Source: Oscillospiraceae bacterium (GTDB lineage Bacteria > Bacillota > Clostridia > Oscillospirales > Oscillospiraceae). From it: 64,000 bases of DNA. The stretch lies in NCBI GenBank assembly GCA_015068455.1, contig SVKO01000001.1, positions 241,825 to 305,824 on the forward strand, given 5' to 3'. Shown piece after piece: positions 47,870 to 56,732 of this stretch; position 1 is the first letter of the stretch; every line of letters begins with the position of its first letter. The notes beneath the pieces were generated by a model. It was not told where the DNA came from. It was given only the letters and a program-made list of their open reading frames with translations, and ran no database searches. A program made the translations under genes and the position numbers.

Positions 47870-49048
47870 ATGAACTATCCCCAGGTGGGCCTGCGTCCGG
47901 GCGAGGAGCGCGATCTCCGGACGGGCAAGCTCTGGATCTATGAAAACGAGCTGGAATGGGCGGAGGATACCTGCCAGAACGGCGATATCGTGGCCGTGCT
48001 GGACGCAAAGGAGCGCTTCGCGGCCTATGGCTTCTTCAACGCCTTGTCAAAAATCACCGTGCGCGTCCTGAGCTTCGACGAAGGCGCGGTCTTCGACCGG
48101 GCATTCTTCCGGGACCGCATCCAAAGGGCCTGGGATTTCCGCCGCGCCCTGGGCTTTTCCGACGCCTGCCGGGTGGTATTCGGCGAGTCCGACGGCCTGC
48201 CCGGTCTGACGGTGGACAAATTCGGAGATTACCTGAGCTTCCAGATCGTGTCGCTGGGCATGGAGCGCCGCAAGCAGGAAATCATCGATATTCTGGCCGA
48301 GATTTTTGCGCCCAAAGGCATCTTTGAGCGCGACGACCTGGCCGTCCGGGAAAAAGAGGGTATGGTCCAGATCTCCGGCTGCGTCTACGGCTCCGTCCCT
48401 GCCCAGGTGGAGATCCGGGAGCACGACGCCCGGATGCTGGTGGACATCCCCCACGGCCAGAAAACCGGCCATTTCCTCGACCAGCAGGAGAACCGGGGCC
48501 GCATCGCGCCCTATGTGAAAAACGAGACCGTGCTGGATCTGTGCTGCTGCACCGGCGGCTTCAGCGTCCACGCCGCCCTGTACGGAGCCAAATCCGTGGA
48601 GGCGGTGGACGTGTCGGCGGAGGCTCTGGCGCTGACCATGGAAAACGCCCGGCGCAACGGCGTGGCCGGCCGCGTCACCGTCACCGAGGCCAACGTCTTC
48701 GACCTGGCCCGGGCCTATGCGGACGCGGGGCGGCAATTCGGCTGCGTCATCTGCGATCCGCCCGCCTTTGCCAAAAGCCGCCGCGCCCTGGACGCGGCGT
48801 GGCGGGGATATAAGGAGCTGAACCTGCGCGCGATCCGCATGGTCCGTCCCGGCGGCTTCCTCGTCAGCTGCTCCTGCAGCCAGAGCATGACTCCGGAGCT
48901 CTTTTTGCAGATGCTCCGGGAAGCGGCCGCCGACGCTGGCCGAAGCGTGCGCCTGCTGGAAGCCCTTCTTCAGAGCCGGGATCATCCCGCCTGCCTGGGC
49001 GCGGAGCAGGCCCTCTATCTCAAGGGCTACATCCTGCAGGTCATCTGA
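47870..49048 (+). CDS. Class I SAM-dependent rRNA m5C methyltransferase, RlmI-like
   Basis: A 392-residue enzyme with an N-terminal PUA domain (about 1-75), an EEHUD-like middle (about 80-190) and a Rossmann methyltransferase. The SAM motif LDLCCCTGGFS is near 221-231, CDPPAFAKS near 294-302, and the catalytic-cysteine segment VSCSCS near 335-340. RlmI methylates C1962 of 23S rRNA; the exact base here is inferred. ATG 47870 follows GAGGT, two bases after the ylmH stop. The long upstream frame is a shadow. Its 3' end overlaps the convergent small gene by 8 bp. Confidence 0.9.
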   Translation: MNYPQVGLRPGEERDLRTGKLWIYENELEWAEDTCQNGDIVAVLDAKERFAAYGFFNALSKITVRVLSFDEGAVFDRAFFRDRIQRAWDFRRALGFSDACRVVFGESDGLPGLTVDKFGDYLSFQIVSLGMERRKQEIIDILAEIFAPKGIFERDDLAVREKEGMVQISGCVYGSVPAQVEIREHDARMLVDIPHGQKTGHFLDQQENRGRIAPYVKNETVLDLCCCTGGFSVHAALYGAKSVEAVDVSAEALALTMENARRNGVAGRVTVTEANVFDLARAYADAGRQFGCVICDPPAFAKSRRALDAAWRGYKELNLRAIRMVRPGGFLVSCSCSQSMTPELFLQMLREAAADAGRSVRLLEALLQSRDHPACLGAEQALYLKGYILQVI

Positions 49049-49304
49049 TCAGCGCGCTCAGCGCCCAGCAAAGGCCTGTGATCCCCGCGCCCGCCATCAT
49101 CAGCAAAACGCCCCGCCAGCTTCGGCGGGGCCTTTTTTCCGCCCGGGCGCGAACATAATCGTCAGCCGCCCGGCATGCCTGCCGCAGCACCTGGGCGTCG
49201 CTCACCTCCGGCGCATCCTCCCGCAGCAGGAAAATCGCCTGCTCAAAGAGCGTCGTATCGGGCGCGCGCACCACGATCACCCGTCTGGAAACGCCTTTTA
49301 TCAT
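49041..49304 (-). CDS. Small protein with one C-terminal membrane helix, function unknown
   Basis: An 87-residue protein: a mixed N-terminal region (RRVIVVRAPDTTLFEQAIFLL), an Arg-rich middle and a hydrophobic helix at about 66-85 near the C-terminus, a tail-anchored layout. Not recognised. It overlaps the end of the RlmI-like gene head to head and is preceded by the start of the PLD-like gene's 3' side; GGAGGG lies before ATG 49304. Confidence 0.6.
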   Translation of the reverse strand: MIKGVSRRVIVVRAPDTTLFEQAIFLLREDAPEVSDAQVLRQACRAADDYVRARAEKRPRRSWRGVLLMMAGAGITGLCWALSALIR

Positions 49305-49346
49305 TGAATCCCTCCTTCGTGCAGCGCCTCCCCGGCCGCCGCGGCG

Positions 49347-50342
49347 TCAAACAGCGCGGCAGGCGGCCGACGCTCGTTCCAAATACGCTTCAAGCCCCGC
49401 CGCCGCATCGCCGTAAAGCCAGACCCCGCCGAAACAGTCGCCCACGACGGCGGAGGATGCGTCGACGCAGCAGGCCAGAGCGCGCACCTGCCCGTCGGCG
49501 CAGCCAAAGGTGCTGACGTCCCGCACCGCCCGGCTGCACCCGGTGAGAACGCGCACCTGTGCCCCGGCGCGATCCGCCAGGCGAAGGGCGGCTGCCAGCG
49601 GCGGGCCGGGGCCGGGCCGCGGCGTCAGGAGCCAGACGCGCTCCTCCGCCCGGTGGACCATGCTCAAAACCGCCCGCCGGAGCGCGGCGCCGCCGAGGGG
49701 CAGAACATAGCAGTATTGCTCCGGGCCGACGTTCCGCGCCCGGTCCGGCGGGGGCTGCAGCGCTGTTTCGCGCCAATGCGCGGCAAACCGTTCGCCGAAC
49801 GCCTCCGCCGCGCCGCCCTCCAGCCGGAGGCAGGGCGCGATCCAGGGCCTCCGGCTGCTGCGCAGGCCCGCCCAGTCGTCCCGCAGGGCAATGGCGCCGG
49901 CATAGCACACCCGGCCGTCGATCAGGATCGCGGCGCCGTTTGCCGCGAACGGCCCGGGACGCGCCATGCCGATGCGCATGTGCCGCAGCTCCCGGAGCCC
50001 GGACAGGCGGCAGCGCGGCCCGAGGATCAGGCGCACGTCCACGCCCCTGGCGGCGCACTGGCGCAGGGCCGTGAGGACCGCATCAAACACGACGCCCGGC
50101 CGGGCATCCGTCAGCTCCAGCCAGAGCCGGCGTTCGGCGGCGCGCAGCTCGGGAAGCATCGCGCCGAGGCATTCCTCGGCGCCGCGCATCCAGCGGATCT
50201 GCGCCCCGTAGCGCAGAGGCCCGCCGGCGGCCCGGGCGGCGGCCGCTGCGGCGGGGGCCTCCGCCTGAAGACAGGCCAGGACCCCGGCGCCGGCCGGTGC
50301 GGCGGACTCTGCCCGGGCGGGCATGGCATATGTAAGCAGCAC
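49347..50342 (-). CDS. Degenerate PLD/cardiolipin-synthase-like protein
   Basis: A 331-residue Ala/Arg-rich protein with two PLD-like halves. The local order WLELTDARPGVVFDAVL, RGVDVRLILGP and ILIDGRVCYAGAIALRDDW matches the first half of cardiolipin synthases, but where HxKxxxxD is expected it reads ANGAAILIDG: His and Lys are missing. The second half (RVWLLTPRPGPGPPL, GAQVRVLTGC) has no HKD either. It is probably catalytically inactive. The start is taken as GTG 50342 behind GGAGGGG; an internal ATG at 50324 is the alternative. Confidence 0.6.
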   Translation of the reverse strand: MLLTYAMPARAESAAPAGAGVLACLQAEAPAAAAAARAAGGPLRYGAQIRWMRGAEECLGAMLPELRAAERRLWLELTDARPGVVFDAVLTALRQCAARGVDVRLILGPRCRLSGLRELRHMRIGMARPGPFAANGAAILIDGRVCYAGAIALRDDWAGLRSSRRPWIAPCLRLEGGAAEAFGERFAAHWRETALQPPPDRARNVGPEQYCYVLPLGGAALRRAVLSMVHRAEERVWLLTPRPGPGPPLAAALRLADRAGAQVRVLTGCSRAVRDVSTFGCADGQVRALACCVDASSAVVGDCFGGVWLYGDAAAGLEAYLERASAACRAV

Positions 50343-50487
50343 GAAACCCCTCCGTTCCGAGTTCTGGGGGACAGCCGTCCCCTTTAAGCATATGGTCCGG
50401 CGGCGGCAGAAATGCCCTTTGACTATTTTATACAAAGGAAAAATTTCATTAGTTGAAAATGTTGTGGGACTTTTTCCGGAAAAACCC

Positions 50488-50516
50488 TTGAAATTTCCGA
50501 TAAAACGTGCTATTTT
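50488..50516 (+). promoter_or_regulatory. Promoter of the lysine operon
   Basis: TTGAAA (50488-50493), 17-bp spacer, TATTTT (50511-50516), immediately before the riboswitch. Confidence 0.65.
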
Positions 50517-50521
50517 TTTAT

Positions 50522-50780
50522 GCAGATAGAGGCGCACTGTGCGATCAGTATCCTTCCCGCCAAGGCCCGCAGGTTTTGGGTTGGTGAAAGGCGTTCGGTG
50601 CCGAAGGCAGGGGCTGCTGCGGTGCTCCTGTGCTGGGCCGGCAAACCAATAGCTGCCGGACTGTCGCATCTTTATGCGGAGGGCTATCGCTTCAATTTCC
50701 GGCATCCGTCTTCGCTGCAATCGCGGCGGAGTTCGATGTGTTTTAAGGAGCGGCCTTCCCGGAGGACGCTCTTTTTTAGC
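50522..50780 (+). promoter_or_regulatory. Lysine riboswitch with terminator
   Basis: The leader of dapA matches the lysine (L-box) aptamer in order: AGATAGAGGCGC at the 5' side, CAGTATCCTT, GGTGAAAGGC...GTGCCGAAG, TGCTGGGCCGG, and GGACTGTCGC...GCGGAGGGCTATCGC closing the aptamer at about 50692. The expression platform ends with a hairpin (GAGCG...CGCTC, 50748-50771) and TTTTTT at 50772-50777. Lysine binding should favour the terminator and shut off dapA-dapB-lysC. Confidence 0.85.
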
Positions 50781-50811
50781 GTTCCCGGCATCACGATATG
50801 GAGGTATTATC

Positions 50812-51699
50812 ATGAGACAACCCATCTTTAAGGGCATCGCCACCGCCCTCATCACCCCCTTCCGGGACGGACAAGTGGATTACGAGGCCATGGGCCGCCT
50901 GATCGACTGGCAGATCGAAAGCGGCATCAACGCGCTGGTCATCTGCGGCACCTCCGGCGAGGGTCCCACCCTCACCGACGCCGAGCACCGCGAATGCATC
51001 CGCTTTGCCGTGGAGCGCGCCGCGGGCCGGGTGCCCATCATCGCCGGCACCGGCTCCAACGACACCGCCTATGCCATCAGCCTGACCAAATACGCCTGCG
51101 AAGTGGGCGCCGACGCCATGCTGGTGGTCACCCCCTACTACAACAAGGCCACCCAAAGCGGTCTGGTCGCTTCCTTCAACGCCATCGCCGACGCATCGAC
51201 GAAGCCGCTGATCGTCTACAACGTGCCCTCGCGCACCGGCTGCGGCATCAAACCTGAGACCTATGCCCGCATGGCAGAGCATAAGAACATCGCGGCCATC
51301 AAGGAAGCCAACGGCGACATTTCCTCCGTCGTGGCCACCCGGGCCCTGGTGGGCGACCGGCTGGACATCTACTCCGGCAACGACGACCAGATCGTGCCCA
51401 TCCTTTCCATGGGCGGCATGGGCTGCATCTCGGTGCTGTCCAACGTGCTGCCGCGGGAAACCGTGGAAATCTGCGACCGCTTCTTTGCCGGCGACGTGGC
51501 CGGCGCCGCGGCGCTGCAGTGCAAATACCTGCCGCTGATCAACGCCCTGTTCTGCGAGGTCAATCCCATCCCCGTCAAGGCCGCCATGGCCGCCATGGGC
51601 TTCTGTGAGAACAGCCTGCGCCTGCCCCTGACCCCGATGGAGGACGCCCACCGCCAGGTGCTGCTTGCGTGCATGCGCGACCAGGGTGTGAACGTATGA
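50812..51699 (+). CDS. dapA: 4-hydroxy-tetrahydrodipicolinate synthase
   Basis: A 295-residue aldolase condensing pyruvate with aspartate semialdehyde, the first dedicated step to diaminopimelate and lysine. The Schiff-base lysine is Lys164 (AAIKEA), with Tyr in YNVPSRTG near 136 and the TSGEGPTLT pocket. ATG 50812 follows ATGGAGG. It overlaps dapB by 4 bp. Under the lysine riboswitch; in a spore former the pathway also feeds dipicolinate. Confidence 0.96.
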   Translation: MRQPIFKGIATALITPFRDGQVDYEAMGRLIDWQIESGINALVICGTSGEGPTLTDAEHRECIRFAVERAAGRVPIIAGTGSNDTAYAISLTKYACEVGADAMLVVTPYYNKATQSGLVASFNAIADASTKPLIVYNVPSRTGCGIKPETYARMAEHKNIAAIKEANGDISSVVATRALVGDRLDIYSGNDDQIVPILSMGGMGCISVLSNVLPRETVEICDRFFAGDVAGAAALQCKYLPLINALFCEVNPIPVKAAMAAMGFCENSLRLPLTPMEDAHRQVLLACMRDQGVNV

Positions 51700-52433
51700 G
51701 AGCCATCGTATGCGGCGCCTGCGGGCGCATGGGCAGGGTCCTGCGGCAGATGATCAACGAGGCTCTGGACTGGACCCTCGCCGCCGGCGTGGATCCCTAC
51801 GGCCAGACGCCGGACGTGCTGCCGTCCCTGGAGGGCTGCCCCGAAGCGGACGTCATCATTGATTTTTCCCACCACAGCGGCACAAACGCCCTGCTGGCCT
51901 ACGCCGTGGAGCGGAAGCTGCCCGTGGTGATCGCCACCACCGGCCACACCCCCGAGGAGCTGGCCGCCATTGCCGAGGCCGCGAAGAAGATCCCCGTCTT
52001 CCGCTCGGGCAACATGTCCGTGGGCGTGGCCCTGCTGTGCTCTCTGGCAAAGAAGGCGGCGAGCGTCTTCCCCGAGGCGGACATCGAGATCGTGGAGACC
52101 CATCACAACCACAAGCTCGACGCCCCCAGCGGCACCGCCCTCATGCTGGCCGAGGCCATCGGCGAGGCGCGGGACAATCCCCCCCTGCAGCTCGGCCGCT
52201 CGGGCAACTGCCCGCGCCAAAAGGGCGAGATCGGCATCCATGCCGTGCGCCGGGGCGAGATCGTCGGCATCCACGAGGTGCTGATCTCCACCCCCACCCA
52301 GACCGTCACCCTGCGCCATGAGGCCCATACCCGCGCGCTGTTCGCCGAGGGCGCCATGGCGGCGGCGGAGTATCTCTGCGCCCAGGGCCCCGGCCTTTAT
52401 AATATGCAATCCATGATCGATCAGGAGAACTAA
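51696..52433 (+). CDS. dapB: 4-hydroxy-tetrahydrodipicolinate reductase
   Basis: A 245-residue NAD(P)H-dependent reductase, the second step of the diaminopimelate pathway. Nucleotide-binding GACGRMGR near 7-14 and the catalytic segment HHNHKLDAPSGTA near 134-146 are present. It starts within the dapA stop and its own stop overlaps the lysC start by one base, so the three are coupled. Confidence 0.96.
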   Translation: MRAIVCGACGRMGRVLRQMINEALDWTLAAGVDPYGQTPDVLPSLEGCPEADVIIDFSHHSGTNALLAYAVERKLPVVIATTGHTPEELAAIAEAAKKIPVFRSGNMSVGVALLCSLAKKAASVFPEADIEIVETHHNHKLDAPSGTALMLAEAIGEARDNPPLQLGRSGNCPRQKGEIGIHAVRRGEIVGIHEVLISTPTQTVTLRHEAHTRALFAEGAMAAAEYLCAQGPGLYNMQSMIDQEN

Positions 52434-53737
52434 TGGAAACAATCACAGTCAAATTCGGCGGCAGCTCCCTGGCTGACGCCGCACAATTCCGCAAAGTCGC
52501 GGAAATCATCACCGCCGACCCCCGCCGGGCCTTCGTGGTGGTCTCCGCCCCCGGCCGCCGGTTCGCCGACGACACGAAAGTCACCGATCTGCTCTATCAG
52601 GCCTTTGAGCACGCCGGCACGCCGGCCTTCGCCGGGACGTGGGCGCAGATCGCCGAACGCTTTGAGACCATTGTCCGGGAGCTGGATCTGAACGTTGATC
52701 TGGGTCTCGACGACGTAAAAGCCGAAATCGAGGCCGGCGCAAACCAGGACTATTGCGCCAGCCGCGGCGAATACCTGAACGCAAAAATTATGGCAGCCCT
52801 CCTGGACCGGCCCTTCATCGACGCCGCCGACTGCGTCTTTTTCCGCGCCGACGGCAGCTTTGACGCCGCCCGCACCGACGAGACCCTGGGCGCCGCCCTG
52901 GCGGACAAGACCGGCGCCGTCGTGCCCGGCTTCTACGGGGCGAATCCCGACGGCAGCGTGCGCACCTTCTCCCGCGGCGGCTCCGATATCACCGGCGCCA
53001 TCGTGGCCCGGGCCTCCGGCTCGAGCTGCTACGAGAACTGGACGGACGTATCCGGCATCCTGGCGGCGGACCCCCGCATCGTGGCCGACGCCCTGCCCAT
53101 CCGGGAGATCACCTACCGCGAGCTGCGAGAAATGGCCTACATGGGCGCCTCCGTGCTCCATGAGGACGCCATCTATCCCGCGAGAACCGCCGGCATCCCC
53201 ATCCGCATCCGCAACACCAACGCCCCCGGGGATCCCGGCACCGTCATCTCCCGGGAGGCCTCCGGCGAACATCTGCTCCCCGTCACCGGCATCGCCGGAA
53301 AGAAGGATTTCAGCATCATCCACATCGAGAAGGATCAGATGAATGAAACCCCGGGCTTCGTCAGCAAGGTGATCGAGCCCTTTGCCGCCCGGGGCATTTC
53401 CATTGAGCATCTGCCCACAGGCATCGACTCCATGTGCGTGGTGGTGCCCACCGCCCAGATCCGCGACAGCCGCACGGAGCTGCTGTGCGACATCCGCGAC
53501 GCGGTGAGCCCCGACGTGATCCTGGTGGAGAACGACATGGCCCTGGTGGCCGTGGTGGGCCGGGGCATGGTGCGGCGCAAGGGCGTCGCGGCCAGGCTCT
53601 TCGGCGCGCTGGCCCAGGCCGGCGTCAACGTCCGTATGATCGACCAGGGCTCCGGCGAGCTCAACATCATCGTCGGCGTGGACACCGCTGACTACGAAAC
53701 CGCCATCCGGGCGCTCTACGGCGCATTCTTTGCGTAA
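52433..53737 (+). CDS. lysC: Aspartate kinase
   Basis: A 434-residue aspartokinase: kinase domain (about 1-285, KFGGSS near 7-12, FSRGGSD near 181-187) and a C-terminal pair of ACT domains (about 300-434) for allosteric control, probably by lysine. It phosphorylates aspartate at the head of lysine, threonine and methionine synthesis. Last gene of the riboswitch operon; the palindromic element that follows may act as its terminator. Confidence 0.95.
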   Translation: METITVKFGGSSLADAAQFRKVAEIITADPRRAFVVVSAPGRRFADDTKVTDLLYQAFEHAGTPAFAGTWAQIAERFETIVRELDLNVDLGLDDVKAEIEAGANQDYCASRGEYLNAKIMAALLDRPFIDAADCVFFRADGSFDAARTDETLGAALADKTGAVVPGFYGANPDGSVRTFSRGGSDITGAIVARASGSSCYENWTDVSGILAADPRIVADALPIREITYRELREMAYMGASVLHEDAIYPARTAGIPIRIRNTNAPGDPGTVISREASGEHLLPVTGIAGKKDFSIIHIEKDQMNETPGFVSKVIEPFAARGISIEHLPTGIDSMCVVVPTAQIRDSRTELLCDIRDAVSPDVILVENDMALVAVVGRGMVRRKGVAARLFGALAQAGVNVRMIDQGSGELNIIVGVDTADYETAIRALYGAFFA

Positions 53738-53743
53738 ACGCGC

Positions 53744-53907
53744 AAAAGCTCCCTCGGGGAGGGAGCTGTCGAGCGCAGCGAGACTGAGGGAGAATGCCGT
53801 ACCGATTCTATGTACAGATCCAAACCGGTGCAATGCAGAATCGTACCGTTCGCAGCGCTCCCTCCGTCACGGCTTCGCCGTGCCACCTCCCTCCCGGAGG
53901 GAGGTAA
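53744..53907. repeat. MITE-like multi-hairpin palindromic element
   Basis: A 164-bp element between lysC and purA. Its ends are hairpins: AGCTCCCTC/GAGGGAGCT on the left, ACCTCCCTCC/GGAGGGAGGT on the right. Inside are CACGGC/GCCGTG and a larger inverted repeat (GTACCGATTCT / AGAATCGTAC). GC-rich palindromes of this kind with CTCCCTC ends are common dispersed repeats in gut Clostridia (recalled, not searched). No ORF spans it. The rest of 53738-54030 shows a weak AACGCT/AGCGTT hairpin and no convincing promoter. Confidence 0.8.
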
Positions 53908-54030
53908 GGGTGCTGTGCGCCATCAGAACGCTTTGTCCGGACGGAACAGCGTTTCCGCTTCCATAAAAACTACGAACCATCCCACATAATGTCCGTGCAT
54001 CCAACGCCCGGGCAGGAAAGGAAGATCTTT

Positions 54031-55308
54031 ATGAGCAACTGCGCAGTCGTCGGCATCAACTGGGGAGACGAGGGCAAGGGCCGCATGGTGGACCTGATCG
54101 CCCGGGACTTCGACGTCGTCGTCCGCTATCAGGGCGGCAACAACGCCGGTCACACCGTGGTCAATGAGTACGGCTCCTTCGGCCTGCACCTGATCCCCTC
54201 GGGCATTTTCTCCGAGGGCGTCGTGAACGTGCTGGGCAACGGCGTCGTCATCGACCCGGAGAGCCTGTGGAAGGAGATGGAGGGCCTGCGCGCCGCGGGC
54301 GTGCGCGTCACGCCGGAGAATTTCAAGATCTCCGACCGCGCCTCCATCGTGTTTCCCTACCATCTGCAGCTCGACGGCCTGGAGGAGGAGCGCCTGAAGG
54401 ATAAGAAATACGGCTCCACCCGCCGGGGCATCGCGCCGGTCTACTCCGACAAGTATCAGAAAAAGACCATCATGATGGGCGAGATCCTCCACCCCGACTA
54501 CCTCAAAGCCCGCCTGCAGGGCATCCTGGAGTGGAAAAACCTGACCCTCACCGGCGTCTACGGCGCCGAGCCCAACGAGTTCGGCCGGATCTATGACTGG
54601 GTCATGCGCTACGGCGGCTATCTGAAGGATTATATCTGCGACACCACGGAATTGCTGACGAACGCCCAGCGCCAGGGCAAGAACATCATGTTCGAGGCCC
54701 AGCTCGGCGCCCTGCGGGACATCGACTTCGGCATTTATCCCTATACCTCCTCGTCCTATTCCATCGCGGGCTACGCCTGCATCGGCGCCGGCATCCCCGG
54801 CAGCCATGTGGACAGGACCGTGGGCATCGTCAAGGCCTACTCCACCTGCGTGGGCGAGGGCCCCTTCACGGCCGAATGGTTCGGCCCCGAGGCGGACAAG
54901 CTCCGCGAGGCGGGCCATGAATACGGCGTTTCCACCGGCCGTCCCCGCCGGGTGGGTCCCCTCGACCTGGTGGCCACCCGCTACGGCTGCCTGATCCAGG
55001 GCGCCACGGAGCTGGCCCTGACCAAGCTGGATGTGCTGTCCTATCTCGATGAGATCCCCGTGTGCACCGCCTACGAGCTGGACGGCGAGAGAACCGACCG
55101 CTTCCCCTTCCCGGCAGATCTGGACCGGGCCAAGCCCGTGTTTGAGTCGCTGCCCGGCTGGGGCGGCATTGACATCGGCGGCGTCCGCCGGTTTGAGGAT
55201 CTGCCGAAAAACGCGCAGGACTACGTGCTGTATGTGGAAAAGGCCCTGGGCGTCCATATCCGCTACGTCTCCGTCGGCCCCGGCCGCGATGACTATATTC
55301 TCCGCTGA
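54031..55308 (+). CDS. purA: Adenylosuccinate synthetase
   Basis: A 425-residue GTP-dependent enzyme joining IMP and aspartate to adenylosuccinate. The P-loop GDEGKGR with its catalytic Asp is near residues 12-18, GNNAGHT near 37-43 with the catalytic His, and STGRPRRVG near 301-309. ATG 54031 follows AAAGGAAG; an upstream in-frame ATG at 53989 lacks a ribosome site. It is followed 8 bp later by purB, the next enzyme of the pathway. Confidence 0.96.
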   Translation: MSNCAVVGINWGDEGKGRMVDLIARDFDVVVRYQGGNNAGHTVVNEYGSFGLHLIPSGIFSEGVVNVLGNGVVIDPESLWKEMEGLRAAGVRVTPENFKISDRASIVFPYHLQLDGLEEERLKDKKYGSTRRGIAPVYSDKYQKKTIMMGEILHPDYLKARLQGILEWKNLTLTGVYGAEPNEFGRIYDWVMRYGGYLKDYICDTTELLTNAQRQGKNIMFEAQLGALRDIDFGIYPYTSSSYSIAGYACIGAGIPGSHVDRTVGIVKAYSTCVGEGPFTAEWFGPEADKLREAGHEYGVSTGRPRRVGPLDLVATRYGCLIQGATELALTKLDVLSYLDEIPVCTAYELDGERTDRFPFPADLDRAKPVFESLPGWGGIDIGGVRRFEDLPKNAQDYVLYVEKALGVHIRYVSVGPGRDDYILR

Positions 55309-55316
55309 GGTGTGCT

Positions 55317-56732
55317 ATGAAAAACGTGTATGAATCCCCCCTGGCATCCAGATATGCATCGGAGTACATGCTGAATCTGTTCTCGCCCGACGTGCGCTAC
55401 CGGACCTGGCGCAGGCTGTGGGTCAGCCTGGCCAAGGCCGAGCACAAGCTGGGTCTGCCCGTGAGCGAGGCCCAGGTCCGCGCCCTGGAGAGCGCCGTCG
55501 ACGCTCCCATCGACTATGACCTGGTGGCAAAGCGCGAGGCCGAGGTGCGCCACGACGTCATGGCCCACATCTACGCCTACGGCGTGCAGGCCCCCGAGGC
55601 CAAGGGCATCATCCATCTGGGCGCCACGAGCTGCTACGTCACCGACAACGCCGACCTGGTCATCTACCGCGACGCCCTGCGCTATATCCGCGGCGAGCTC
55701 TGCGCCGCTGCGGCCAACCTGTGCGATTTCATCGAACAGTATGCCGCCATGCCCTGCCTGGGCTACACCCACTTCCAGCCCGCCCAGCTCACCACCGTGG
55801 GCAAGCGCGCCAGCCTGTGGCTGCAGGATCTGATGCTGGATCTGGAGGAGCTCGACGACGTGCTGGGCGCCATCCGCTTCCTGGGCTGCCGGGGCACCAC
55901 CGGCACCGAGGCCAGCTTCATGGATCTGTACGACGGCGACACCGAGAAGATCGACGAAATGAACCGCATGATCGCCGCGGACTTCGGCTTTGAGAAGCTC
56001 TACGACGTGTGCGGCCAGACCTACCCCCGCAAGCTCGACAGCCGCATCCTGAACGTCCTGTCCTCCATCGCCCAGAGCGCCAGCCGCTTCGCCAACGACA
56101 TCCGGCTCCTGCAGCACGAGCGCGAGGTGGAGGAGCCCTTTGAAAAGAGCCAGATCGGCTCGTCCGCCATGGCCTACAAGCGCAACCCCATGCGCTCCGA
56201 GCGCATCTGCTCCCTGGCCCGCTATCTGATGGCCGACGCCGCCAACGCCCCCATGACCGCCAGCGTGCAGTGGCTCGAGCGCACCCTGGACGATTCCGCC
56301 AACCGCCGCATCTCCCTGCCCGAGGGCTTCCTGGCCTGCGACGCGATCCTGCGGCTGATGCGCAACGTCACCTCCGGCCTGCATGTGAACGAGCACATCG
56401 TCTCGCGGCATGTGCGCGACTATCTGCCCTTCATCGCCACGGAAAACCTGATGATGGAGGCCGTGCGCCGGGGCGGCGACCGCCAGGAGATCCACGAGAT
56501 CATCCGCAGCGCCTCCATGGCCGAGACCGCCAAGATGAAGCAGGGCGAGCCCTGGGATCTGGTGGCGGCCCTGGCGCGGGAGCCCGCCTTCTGCATGGAC
56601 GAAAACCAGATCCGCGCCCTGCTGATCCCCGAGGATTACACCGGCCGCGCCCCTCAGCAGGCCAAAGCCATGGCCGAGCGCTGCCGCATCTGGGCCGTGC
56701 CCGCCGAGCAGACCGCGGAGATCAATCTGTAA
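55317..56732 (+). CDS. purB: Adenylosuccinate lyase
   Basis: A 471-residue fumarase/aspartase superfamily lyase making AMP from adenylosuccinate (and AICAR from SAICAR). The signature GSSAMAYKRNPMRSE lies near 280-294; the catalytic His region GATSCYVTDN is near 102-111. Together with purA it forms the AMP branch. A cluster of hairpins follows. Confidence 0.96.
   Translation: MKNVYESPLASRYASEYMLNLFSPDVRYRTWRRLWVSLAKAEHKLGLPVSEAQVRALESAVDAPIDYDLVAKREAEVRHDVMAHIYAYGVQAPEAKGIIHLGATSCYVTDNADLVIYRDALRYIRGELCAAAANLCDFIEQYAAMPCLGYTHFQPAQLTTVGKRASLWLQDLMLDLEELDDVLGAIRFLGCRGTTGTEASFMDLYDGDTEKIDEMNRMIAADFGFEKLYDVCGQTYPRKLDSRILNVLSSIAQSASRFANDIRLLQHEREVEEPFEKSQIGSSAMAYKRNPMRSERICSLARYLMADAANAPMTASVQWLERTLDDSANRRISLPEGFLACDAILRLMRNVTSGLHVNEHIVSRHVRDYLPFIATENLMMEAVRRGGDRQEIHEIIRSASMAETAKMKQGEPWDLVAALAREPAFCMDENQIRALLIPEDYTGRAPQQAKAMAERCRIWAVPAEQTAEINL

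Noticed and set aside
49653-50387. Plus-strand frames opposite the PLD-like gene
   Set aside because: Low-complexity, no ribosome site, and the minus-strand frame shows a recognisable fold order.
53908-54030. Purine-type riboswitch before purA
   Set aside because: No match to the purine or other nucleotide-sensing aptamer cores was found; only a weak hairpin is present.
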